Below, piece after piece: positions 36,935 to 44,401 of a DNA stretch of 64,000 nucleotides. The notes beneath the pieces are model-generated. The model searched no databases. It saw only the letters and a program-made list of their open reading frames with translations, and had not been told where the DNA came from. The stretch is from Chryseobacterium sp. SNU WT5 (GTDB lineage: Bacteria > Bacteroidota > Bacteroidia > Flavobacteriales > Weeksellaceae). The position numbers and the translations under genes were made by a program. How positions within the stretch are numbered: the stretch's first letter is position 1; every line of letters starts with the position of its first letter. Location: contig NZ_CP041687.1 of NCBI RefSeq assembly GCF_007362475.1, positions 2,480,001 through 2,544,000 of the forward strand, in the 5' to 3' direction.

Positions 36935-37174
36935 TTTTTTATGTTTTTAGATACTTGACATATAAGTCAAACGAGTCTTTAATATAATAAGTTGTAATTA
37001 CTTTCAGATATAAAAGTGCGCATCAGCAGGTCTTAAATTTACGAACGAAATCTTAATAATCTTAACGCTTTAACCCAAAAACTTAATGGTGAAATTTTTG
37101 TGCAAAAGTGTCATTCGTGAAATCATTGGTATATTTGTGTTTAATATTTTTTAGAAATAAAATCGATTAAAAAA

Positions 37175-37429
37175 TTATTTCGCAGCCAGTTTCTCCTCAA
37201 TCACAACTAATGCAGATTTTACATCGCGCATTTTCTCCATGGATTCCGCATCGATTTCAATATCAAAAACTTCTTCTACGTCTAAAACAACATCTACCAA
37301 ATTAGCCGAATTGATGTTCAGATCATTGATGAAATCTGTGTTTTCATTAATAGTATTTAAAGCTTCCTCATTTTTGACATAAGGTTTTACGATTGATTTT
37401 AACTTTTGAATAGCCTCTTCCTTGTTCAT
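37175..37429 (-). CDS. Acyl carrier protein of the biosynthetic operon
   Basis: An 84-residue four-helix carrier protein. The phosphopantetheine site is Ser41 in INDLNINSANLVDVVLDVEE, in the place of the canonical Asp-Ser-Leu (here Asn-Ser-Ala). The following acidic helix (EEVFDIEIDAESMEKMRDV) is the partner-recognition helix. A longer frame begins at 37498 inside the ketosynthase gene; the Met at 37429 (M-N-K-E-E-A) is chosen because it has an A-rich upstream region and gives a normal ACP. It is the last gene of the operon, 19 bases after the ketosynthase. The altered motif marks it as a specialised ACP and not the housekeeping one. Confidence 0.88.
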   Translation of the reverse strand: MNKEEAIQKLKSIVKPYVKNEEALNTINENTDFINDLNINSANLVDVVLDVEEVFDIEIDAESMEKMRDVKSALVVIEEKLAAK

Positions 37430-37448
37430 ATTTTGTAATTGAAATTTA

Positions 37449-38723
37449 TTAAGAATATTTTTTAAAGATAACACATCCGTTAACGTCGCCAAAACCAAAA
37501 CTTACCTTCGCAGCAATATTTATTGCTTTTTCTAAAAGTTGCTGCGGAATACGATCAGTATTAATGATTGCCGTAATTTCGTGATTCAAATCTTCGCAAT
37601 TGATATTGGGAGCGACAAAATTTTCATTCAGTTGCAAAATCGCCGCAACGGCTTCAATACTCCCTGCCGCAGAAAGACAATGGCCTGTCAAAGCTTTGAG
37701 AGAATTGATATAAGGGAAATCTTTACCCGAACGGTTTAAAGCTTCGGCTAAGTTTTGAATTTCGGTGCTGTCTTTTGAAGTTGCGGTTAAATGTCCACTG
37801 ATAAAATCGATGTCTTTTGCTTCAATTCCAGAATCTAAAATTGCATCTTTTACACATTTTTGAACGGCAGTAGAATTCGGAGCAGTCATACTTCCGCCAC
37901 CGCGTTGACCGCCGCTGTTTAGATTTCCTCCTAAAATTTCGCAATAAATTTTTGTATTTCTTGCTAAAGCAGATTCTAAATCTTCCACGACCAAAGCACC
38001 AGCGCCACTTCCGGGAACAAAACCTGCAGCGGATGCACTCATCGGACGAGAGGCAGATTTTGGATTATTATTAGATTTAAAATTGCAAACTTTGATCGCA
38101 TCAAAACCTGCCCAAATATACGGTCCGGAATCGCTCGTACTTCCGGCTAATATTCTTTTTGCTTTTCCCGCTTTTATGCGGTCGAAAGCCATTAAAATAC
38201 TTTCTGTTCCTGTTGTACACGCAGAAGAATTGGTGGTGACTTGATTTCCTAAACCTAATTTTCCACCAAGATAAGCGCTGATTCCGCTGTTCATCGTTTG
38301 AGAAACGGCGGTACTTCCCAATCTTCTTGTTTGAAGCGCATCAATTTTATAAATACTTTCTCGAAATTTTTCAATTCCAGAAGTTCCAGCACCAAATATA
38401 GTTCCGCTATCCCAATCCGGATTTTCACCGGCTGAGATTTCTAAACCTGCGTCTTTCCAAGCATCTAAACCTGCAATAACGCCATACATAATTCCGGTCG
38501 AATTGAAATTTCGTAATTCTAAATCAGTGAAATATTGGTGTAAATTATTTTTATCAATGGGCGGAGTTCCGGAAACCTGACAGGAAAACTGCAAATCGGC
38601 CAATTGTTGATCAAACTGAATTCCAGAACGACCTTCTTTTAAAGCTGATTTAAAATCTTCCAAACCAACGCCATTCGGTGCAACGACACCTAAACCTGTT
38701 ATGACTACGCGGATTTCTTTCAT
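37449..38723 (-). CDS. Beta-ketoacyl-ACP synthase (FabF/KAS II-like)
   Basis: A 424-residue condensing enzyme that extends acyl-ACP with malonyl-ACP. The Cys-His-His triad is complete: Cys169 in NSSACTTGTES, His311 in ISGHLTATSKDS and His348 in ALTGHCLSAAGS. In housekeeping FabF the second motif reads N-A-H-G-T-S-T; here Gly-His-Leu-Thr-Ala-Thr is a clear departure and typical of specialised KS in aryl-polyene/phenolic-lipid loci. It is preceded by a repeat-filled 232-base gap after the dehydratase gene and followed by the ACP gene. Confidence 0.88.
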   Translation of the reverse strand: MKEIRVVITGLGVVAPNGVGLEDFKSALKEGRSGIQFDQQLADLQFSCQVSGTPPIDKNNLHQYFTDLELRNFNSTGIMYGVIAGLDAWKDAGLEISAGENPDWDSGTIFGAGTSGIEKFRESIYKIDALQTRRLGSTAVSQTMNSGISAYLGGKLGLGNQVTTNSSACTTGTESILMAFDRIKAGKAKRILAGSTSDSGPYIWAGFDAIKVCNFKSNNNPKSASRPMSASAAGFVPGSGAGALVVEDLESALARNTKIYCEILGGNLNSGGQRGGGSMTAPNSTAVQKCVKDAILDSGIEAKDIDFISGHLTATSKDSTEIQNLAEALNRSGKDFPYINSLKALTGHCLSAAGSIEAVAAILQLNENFVAPNINCEDLNHEITAIINTDRIPQQLLEKAINIAAKVSFGFGDVNGCVIFKKYS

Positions 38724-38754
38724 TGTTTTTACACTAATTTATATTACTATTTTG

Positions 38755-38930
38755 CACACAGATTTCACAGATTAACACAGATTTTCTAAGTATTGAATCT
38801 TCGTAAATCAATGCAATCTATGCGGTGTTTTACTTAATATCTATTGCTATTTTTCACACAGATTTACACAGATTCCACAGATTTTTAAACTGCTGCATCC
38901 GTGAATATCTGTGGAATCTGTGCGCGACAT
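38755..38930. repeat. Two 100-base tandem hairpin repeats inside the biosynthetic operon
   Basis: Each unit starts with CACACAGATTT(C)ACACAGATT-type triplets (38755 and 38855, exactly 100 bases apart). In the second unit an inverted partner follows (ATATCTGTGGAATCTGTG, near 38905-38922), and the first unit has a decayed one near 38795-38825. CACAGATT repeats three times in each left arm. Read as RNA, each unit can form a long imperfect hairpin. It lies between the dehydratase and ketosynthase genes. Confidence 0.75.
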
Positions 38931-38955
38931 TTTGCGAAACTTGTACTATTAAAAA

Positions 38956-39384
38956 CTATTTAATAATTCCCGCCATTGTTCCTTCACAAACGATCTCTGA
39001 TTTTTCATTCAACATTTTCACTTTGCATTTTAACTTGTTAAATCTAAAATATATTTTCTCTGAGATTACAGTAACTTTTTCACCCGGAAAAACGGGTTTT
39101 AGAAATTCGATTTCAGTTGCAGTTAAACCGATCTGACTTTCTTCAGTCAGATCATCTCCAACCAGAAAAATACCTAAACAAACCAATCCGATTTGTGCCA
39201 TGGTTTCGGTTAAGATAACTCCTGGTGTAATTGGTTGAGTTTTAAAATGACCTTTATAAAAATCTAAATCTTCTTTAAAAGTAAAAGTTCCGGTCACGCC
39301 ATTTTCATCAACGCTAACCAAATCATCCACAAATAAAAATGGAGTAGTGTATGGTAGTTTTTCTAAAATTTCTGCAATATTCAT
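38956..39384 (-). CDS. 3-hydroxyacyl-ACP dehydratase (FabZ-like hot-dog fold)
   Basis: A 142-residue hot-dog protein. The catalytic pair is His46 in FYKGHFKTQPITPGV and Glu60 in ILTETMAQIG, with the same spacing of 14 residues as in FabZ. It would dehydrate the 3-hydroxyacyl-ACP formed after each condensation. Its ATG directly follows the stop of the reductase gene (no bases between), so the two are translationally coupled. Because a FabZ for primary fatty-acid synthesis is expected elsewhere in the genome, this copy is probably pathway-specific. Confidence 0.85.
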   Translation of the reverse strand: MNIAEILEKLPYTTPFLFVDDLVSVDENGVTGTFTFKEDLDFYKGHFKTQPITPGVILTETMAQIGLVCLGIFLVGDDLTEESQIGLTATEIEFLKPVFPGEKVTVISEKIYFRFNKLKCKVKMLNEKSEIVCEGTMAGIIK

Positions 39385-40182
39385 TTAACTTAAATGTTCG
39401 CCACCATCGACGGGAATTACACAACCATTAATCCAAGCGGCTTCATCCTGACATAATAAACTCACCACATTCGCGACATCTTCGGGCGTTGTTAACCGTT
39501 TAAAAGGATTGCGCTTTTTAGTATGTTCTTTTATTTCTTCACTTCCCGGAATCATTTGTAAGGATCTTGTATCAGTAACTCCGGCTTGAATACAATTTGA
39601 TCTTAAACCAAAAGGTGCAAATTCTAAAGCGATATTTCTGGAGATTGCTTCCAAAGCTGCTTTTGCGGCAGAAACTGCTCCATAATTATTGATAGGTTTT
39701 GAACTTCCTTCACTTGTAAAAGCGAGAATTCTTGCGTCTGCTGCAAATAATTTTTCATTGAATATTAATTTCGTCCAATCGTATAAACTTGTTGCCATCG
39801 CCTGAAGCGTGATGCAGAAATCATCGGTCGAAAGACTTTCGCTTTCTGAGCCGATCATTGGTTTTAAATTTCCTTTAGCAATGCTGTGCAAAAGACAACG
39901 AGTTTTTCCAGCTGAACCTAAAGCGGTTTTTAATTCTGTTAAAATATCCTGTTGATGTTCTGGATTTAAAACGTCTTTATTTAAACTTAAAAACTGAATA
40001 TTTTGATTTTTAATTAAAGTAAATTCTTCATTGATACTTTCCATTTCCGCACGAGAACTACGGTGAATAATACAAATATTCATTCCTTCGGAAGCTAATT
40101 TTTTTGCAGAAGCTAATCCTAATCCTGAACTTCCACCCAGAATTAAAGCCCAATAATTGGTATTTTCAAATCTTCTTACCAT
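39385..40182 (-). CDS. SDR-family acyl-ACP reductase with FabI-type active site
   Basis: A 265-residue short-chain dehydrogenase. The cofactor motif is GGSSGLGLASAKKLASEG. The catalytic pair is Tyr167-x6-Lys174 in NNYGAVSAAKAALEA, the spacing of enoyl-ACP reductase FabI, and not the Tyr-x3-Lys spacing of FabG ketoreductases. CLLHSIAKG corresponds to the LVHSI segment of FabI. An enoyl-ACP reductase-like activity is therefore more likely than ketoreduction, but the family also contains keto reductases. The gene overlaps the polyketide synthase gene by seven bases and abuts the dehydratase gene. Confidence 0.8.
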   Translation of the reverse strand: MVRRFENTNYWALILGGSSGLGLASAKKLASEGMNICIIHRSSRAEMESINEEFTLIKNQNIQFLSLNKDVLNPEHQQDILTELKTALGSAGKTRCLLHSIAKGNLKPMIGSESESLSTDDFCITLQAMATSLYDWTKLIFNEKLFAADARILAFTSEGSSKPINNYGAVSAAKAALEAISRNIALEFAPFGLRSNCIQAGVTDTRSLQMIPGSEEIKEHTKKRNPFKRLTTPEDVANVVSLLCQDEAAWINGCVIPVDGGEHLS

Positions 40183-41228
40183 TGCAATAAAACTCGTTGT
40201 GCAGAAAATCCAGGTCCGAAACTTAACATTAAACCTTTCTCACCTTTCTGCGGTTTTTGATTTATAATTTCTTCTAAAACATAAAGCACTGTCGCGCTCG
40301 ACATATTTCCATACAGTCTTAAAATCTCTTTCGTCGTATCAATGTTTTTACCCAAATCAGAAAATAAACCTTCTACCATTTGAACGATTTTCTTTCCACC
40401 TGGATGAAAAATAAGATAATCAATATCTTTAATTTCTAAATTTTGTTTGGCTAAAAACGGATGAATAATATTTGGAAAATGTTCGCCAATTGTATCAGGA
40501 ACCTCAATATCTAAAATCATTTGCAATCCAGAATTCGTCAGTTTGAAACCCATCATGTGTTCATTGTTGTAAAAATGATACATTTCTTCCGCCAGAATTT
40601 CCGGACCTTCTGCGTTTTCTTCTGATGATAAAAGCACACATGCCGCGCCATCGCCGAAAATCGCTGCACTCACAATATTTGCCATTGAGAAATCCTCCAA
40701 TTGAAAAGTTGCGGTCGGACTTTCTACTGCGATCACAGCAGCACGTTTCCCCGGATTTGCCTGCAAAAAATTTTTGGCATAAATAATTCCAGAAACGCCG
40801 GCTGCACAACCCATTTCGGTAACGGGCAAACGAACGATATCCTGGCGTAAATTTAATTTATTAATGAGATAAGCATCAAGCGAAGGAATCATAATCCCGG
40901 TACAACTTACGGTGATAATATAGTCCAATGATTGTGGATCCCAATCGGTTTTTTTCAAAGATTTGTCCAAAACTTGTTCGCCTAAAATAACGACTTCACG
41001 GGCATAAATATCATTTTTATCTTCAAAAGATGTTGCAGTGAAAACTTCGGCCGGATCCATAATGGAATACCTTTCATCAACTGCGGCACCTTCAAAAATC
41101 TTTTTGACTTTCCGTACAAAGCGGCTTTCCTGACCTGCTAACCAAAGATCAAGAAATGGTAAAACTTCAGAAGTTTTTCGGGAATATTTTGGAAGTTGCT
41201 TGGCAACCGTAACTATTTTTACACTCAT
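40176..41228 (-). CDS. Type III polyketide synthase (chalcone/stilbene synthase family)
   Basis: A 350-residue CoA-type condensing enzyme. The catalytic triad is Cys141 (TEMGCAAGVSG), His275 (YLIFHPGGKKI) and Asn308 (LYGNMSSATV), with the C-terminal GPGFSAQ loop. Bacterial relatives make alkylresorcinols or alkylpyrones by extending a fatty-acyl starter with malonyl-CoA. A longer frame from 41258 would translate part of a dispersed repeat; the Met at 41228 (M-S-V-K-I-V) is the better start. The methyltransferase gene lies upstream across a 172-base repeat-containing gap. The pathway enzymes around it suggest the starter comes from the adjoining ACP system. Confidence 0.93.
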   Translation of the reverse strand: MSVKIVTVAKQLPKYSRKTSEVLPFLDLWLAGQESRFVRKVKKIFEGAAVDERYSIMDPAEVFTATSFEDKNDIYAREVVILGEQVLDKSLKKTDWDPQSLDYIITVSCTGIMIPSLDAYLINKLNLRQDIVRLPVTEMGCAAGVSGIIYAKNFLQANPGKRAAVIAVESPTATFQLEDFSMANIVSAAIFGDGAACVLLSSEENAEGPEILAEEMYHFYNNEHMMGFKLTNSGLQMILDIEVPDTIGEHFPNIIHPFLAKQNLEIKDIDYLIFHPGGKKIVQMVEGLFSDLGKNIDTTKEILRLYGNMSSATVLYVLEEIINQKPQKGEKGLMLSFGPGFSAQRVLLQW

Positions 41229-41244
41229 ATACTGAATATGTTTT

Positions 41245-41394
41245 ACCACAAAAGTCACAAAAGAGGAATGATGATAACTATTATTAAAGAAGTTTACAAA
41301 AGAGAAAATTTATTAATTTTAGTCAAGATTTGTGCACTTTTGCAATGATATATCATTCAGCTTGCCATTCAAAAACTTATATGTCTTTTGTGGT
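41245..41394. repeat. 150-base element with inverted ends, containing 19-mer copy 2
   Basis: The element begins with the 19-mer ACCACAAAAGTCACAAAAG (41245-41263) and ends with CTTTTGTGGT (41385-41394), the inverse of its first ten bases. The interior is AT-rich without an open frame. It resembles a small non-coding mobile or hairpin repeat. It occupies most of the gap between the methyltransferase and polyketide synthase genes. Confidence 0.55.
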
Positions 41395-41400
41395 TTTAAT

Positions 41401-42111
41401 TTATTTATTAATGATCCATTGGTAGCGGAAAGCCCACTTCCATTTGATGCTGTATTTTTTTAGACCTAATTGTTTTGAGAATTTCTGTAGATCTTCTTTT
41501 TTGAAACCTCTTAAAATAGAAATCAGTCCGTCATTCGCGGTCATTTTTTCTAATCTGAAAATAAAGATAATCATTTGAAACAAGCGATAGGCTAATTTAC
41601 TTCGCTGTAAATCATTGACGACGATTCCTTTTTTGACCAGATTTAAAATAACACGCAGTATTTTTAGAATTTCATCATCTTTGAAATGATGTAAAGTCAA
41701 AGTGATCAAAGCGATATCGATTTTATATTTTGAGAAATCGTAAAGAAAAATATCTTCGGCGAGATAGGTAATATTTTTAAAATCGGTTGAACATTTTTCA
41801 GCGTGGCGAATCGTCGCTTCGTTGGCATCGATGCCGATCAACTGAAATTTTAGATTATTTTGAGTTCCAAATTTTGAAAGCATTCGAAGCATATCGCCAC
41901 TTCCACAACCAAAATCCATAATGGTGATGGTTTGGTCTTTTCGAAGATCTTTAATTAAATGTTGAACGCCTTCTAAAGTCACAGCGTTTCCACCGAGCAA
42001 TTGATTAATTCGCGCAATGTCATCCAAAGCGGTGACCAACCCTTCATTATCCATCGAAAAATCATCCATCGATTCTTCAAGATCTGTTCTGTACGTGGTA
42101 TCTAAAGCCAT
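41401..42111 (-). CDS. SAM-dependent methyltransferase of the polyketide operon
   Basis: A 236-residue class I methyltransferase. Motif I is IMDFGCGSGDMLRML (about residues 64-78), and motif II with the acidic ribose-binding residue is IGIDANEATIRHAE. The C-terminal region is basic and hydrophobic and could contact a membrane-embedded lipid substrate. In Streptomyces griseus a methyltransferase next to a type III polyketide synthase (SrsB) methylates the resorcinol product. The ATG overlaps the stop of the flavoprotein gene by one base (TAATG). Confidence 0.85.
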   Translation of the reverse strand: MALDTTYRTDLEESMDDFSMDNEGLVTALDDIARINQLLGGNAVTLEGVQHLIKDLRKDQTITIMDFGCGSGDMLRMLSKFGTQNNLKFQLIGIDANEATIRHAEKCSTDFKNITYLAEDIFLYDFSKYKIDIALITLTLHHFKDDEILKILRVILNLVKKGIVVNDLQRSKLAYRLFQMIIFIFRLEKMTANDGLISILRGFKKEDLQKFSKQLGLKKYSIKWKWAFRYQWIINK

Positions 42112-43253
42112 TAATTTTGAGTCATTTTGATTTCTTTTCCGTGAGTTTTTCTAATGATGATCGGAAGTAGGAAAGGAAGATAAGTTATTAAATTAGTCAA
42201 AACTTCAGAGAGTTTTGAATGTTCTAAAATACTACCTAAAATTCGGCCATACCATAATCTTTGTTTGAAGTTTTTATTCCAGTTTGCAGAATAATTCTGT
42301 TCCATTTGCTGACGGGAAATTTCACCTTTTAAAAAACTAATCGTTTGTTCTGAAGCTAACTTAGCACTATGAATCGCCATGGCCATTCCGTTTCCACATA
42401 AGGGATGAATTAGTCCTGCAGTATCGCCCATCATTAAAATATGATCTTCGACGTTTTCTTTTTTTTCAAAACAAATCTGACTGATCGTCAAAGGTTTTTC
42501 AAAAACGGATTTAGAGTTTTCTAAAATGTTTTTTAAATGAGGATTTTGAGAGATTACTTTTTGCTGAAACTCTTCAATGTTTTTAAATTTCTTGAACGAT
42601 TTAAAATTAGTCAAATAACAGATATTGAGCAAATTATTTTCAACTTTTGAAACACCGCAATAGCCGCCTTTAAAATTATGTAAGCCAACAACATCATCCG
42701 GAAAATTTCCTTTGTAATGAGACTTCACCGCTAACCAAGGCGATTTCTGTTCGATGAAATCCCGTCTCATTTTTACATCTATATTGGATCTTTTTCCAAA
42801 TCCACCCAAAACGACTTTCGAGGTCAAAATTTTTCCGGAAGCCAAATGAACTTCAAAAAGGTCATCTTTAAAAATAACCTCATTCACTTGATCTTCGATA
42901 ATATCACAGTTTTGAGCTAACGCTTTTAAATAAAGTGCCTGATCCAAAGTATAACGGCTGATCCCAAAACCACCGAGTGGAAGTTTCGTTTCTATGGTTC
43001 TTCCAGACTCTGATGAAAATTGTAAAAATGTAATGTGGGTCGGTTTTAAATCCTCAATATCTACGTTAAGCCATTTGAAATAGGGAAGGACTTCATTGGA
43101 AATATATTCGCCGCAGACTTTATGTTTTGGATAGTGATTCTTTTCAATAACTATGACTTCAACTCCCATTTTTGAGAGGTGAATCGCGCTTGTTAAACCT
43201 GCCAAACCGCCGCCAATAATGATGACTTTGGATGTTGTAATTGAACCGTCCAA
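42111..43253 (-). CDS. FAD-dependent oxidoreductase (geranylgeranyl-reductase/hydroxylase-like)
   Basis: A flavoprotein of about 380 residues. The Rossmann motif VIIIGGGLAGLTSAIHL is at the N-terminus. GDTAGLIHPLCGNGMAMAIHSA is the second FAD motif, typical of the geranylgeranyl-reductase and PHBH-like families. No in-frame ATG exists before the Rossmann motif. The frame is closed by TGA at 43290-43292 and the only candidates are TTG at 43286, inside a dispersed repeat, and TTG at 43253 (L-D-G-S-I-T). I use 43253. With the methyltransferase and type III synthase it mirrors the S. griseus SrsC-SrsB-SrsA set. It is first in the operon. Confidence 0.85.
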   Translation of the reverse strand: MDGSITTSKVIIIGGGLAGLTSAIHLSKMGVEVIVIEKNHYPKHKVCGEYISNEVLPYFKWLNVDIEDLKPTHITFLQFSSESGRTIETKLPLGGFGISRYTLDQALYLKALAQNCDIIEDQVNEVIFKDDLFEVHLASGKILTSKVVLGGFGKRSNIDVKMRRDFIEQKSPWLAVKSHYKGNFPDDVVGLHNFKGGYCGVSKVENNLLNICYLTNFKSFKKFKNIEEFQQKVISQNPHLKNILENSKSVFEKPLTISQICFEKKENVEDHILMMGDTAGLIHPLCGNGMAMAIHSAKLASEQTISFLKGEISRQQMEQNYSANWNKNFKQRLWYGRILGSILEHSKLSEVLTNLITYLPFLLPIIIRKTHGKEIKMTQN

Positions 43254-43279
43254 TTTTTTATTAAAAGTAAAGAATATAA

Positions 43280-43298
43280 ACCACAAAAGTCACAAAAG
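43280..43298. repeat. Dispersed 19-mer, copy 3, upstream of the flavoprotein gene
   Basis: Identical to the words at 36916 and 41245. It lies where the operon promoter would be expected (gap 43254-43341). Confidence 0.7.
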
Positions 43299-43341
43299 TT
43301 TTGGCGGTCTAAAAATCATTTTTAAAAAGAGCATAGAATTT

Positions 43342-44274
43342 CTAATCAATTTTTTGCCACTTCTGCTTTTCCATTATAGCGCGAACGGCTGCGTAAAACT
43401 TTACTAGCCCTAGAGAACCGCGCTCACCATAATCGTAGATGGTTTTAGTTTTTCCGTTATCGTACACTACTTTAATTTCTGTGGCAGGACAATCAGAACA
43501 GTCAATGAAATATTTCTCTTTTAAATTTTTGAAATCAATACCGTTAAGATATGAATCTAAATTTTCAAAATCCTGCTTATTATTTCCAAAGAAATTACCT
43601 TCTAAATTTTTATAAAATTTTGAATTTAAAATAATTGAATCTTTTTTTAAAGACAAAGTATAGTATACTCCAGGTACATAACCACCGAACTGGGTAAAAA
43701 TGATTTCCGAAATTAAATGATTATTTTTTGTTTTAACAAATTCTGTAAGTTCATTATTTCTGATCATTAAAGTATCAAACTTCAAAATGTCATTTAAATC
43801 ATCAAATCTTGGTTTGAAATTTAATACTTTAATTAAATTCTGATCATTATAATTTATTGTTTTGGCAGAGAAGATCGCGTACACGCCTTTCCTTCCTGAA
43901 TTTAAAATTTTATATCCGTTGGAGGTACTTAGCAAAACAACACAATTCTTGGTATCGCCATCTGGATCAATATACATTTTGACAACGTTGCCAGAACTGT
44001 CTTTTGGATATTCCAGATTGACCAAATAATCCTGTTTTCCATCCTGATTGAAATCGGCTTTATAGATTGGTTTTAGATTTTCTTTCGCAATTATTTTTCT
44101 AAAAGATTTAATCGAATCAATGAAGTTTTCACCGGTCCAAAAATCTGTTTTTAATACCAGATCCTTGTAATTTTTATCAGCATGAATAATTTCTAATATT
44201 TGTTGGTCTGTCAGATCTTTTTTCTCACACGATAAGATCAGAAACAGACCCAAAAACAGAATAATGAATTTCAT
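43342..44274 (-). CDS. Hypothetical lipoprotein with Asp-rich loop
   Basis: A 310-residue exported protein. The N-terminus MKFIILFLGLFLILSCEKK is a lipoprotein signal with Cys16. A calcium-binding-type loop DFNQDGKQDYLVNL (about residues 74-87) resembles FG-GAP/VCBS repeats, and DPDGDTKNC nearby is also acidic. The C-terminal region has a DCSDCPATEIKVVYDNGKTKTIYDYG segment. I do not recognise a family. It precedes the polyketide operon on the same strand, separated by 88 bases that hold repeat copy 3, so co-transcription is possible but not shown. Confidence 0.7.
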   Translation of the reverse strand: MKFIILFLGLFLILSCEKKDLTDQQILEIIHADKNYKDLVLKTDFWTGENFIDSIKSFRKIIAKENLKPIYKADFNQDGKQDYLVNLEYPKDSSGNVVKMYIDPDGDTKNCVVLLSTSNGYKILNSGRKGVYAIFSAKTINYNDQNLIKVLNFKPRFDDLNDILKFDTLMIRNNELTEFVKTKNNHLISEIIFTQFGGYVPGVYYTLSLKKDSIILNSKFYKNLEGNFFGNNKQDFENLDSYLNGIDFKNLKEKYFIDCSDCPATEIKVVYDNGKTKTIYDYGERGSLGLVKFYAAVRAIMEKQKWQKID

Positions 44275-44315
44275 AGTTAAATTATAGAAAAGAAAGATAC
44301 AAATTTAAACAAAGC

Positions 44316-44342
44316 AAAAAACCTCACGTTTCCGCAAGGTTC
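44316..44342 (-). terminator. Probable terminator of acs
   Basis: On the minus strand a short stem AACCT...AGGTT is followed by a T-run (A-run 44316-44321 on the plus strand). A 16-base tandem repeat of CTCATCAACACAT starts at 44366. It lies 60 bases after the acs stop. Confidence 0.55.
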
Positions 44343-44401
44343 AATTATAATTAATTACTTGTGTTCTCATCAACACATTATCTCATCAACACATCATCAA
44401 A

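Noticed and set aside
41229-41258. N-terminal extension of the type III polyketide synthase
   Set aside because: The extra ten codons translate part of the dispersed 19-mer repeat and have no counterpart in the family.
44366-44397. 16-base tandem repeat CTCATCAACACAT as a CRISPR or VNTR start
   Set aside because: There are only two copies without spacers; too short for either.
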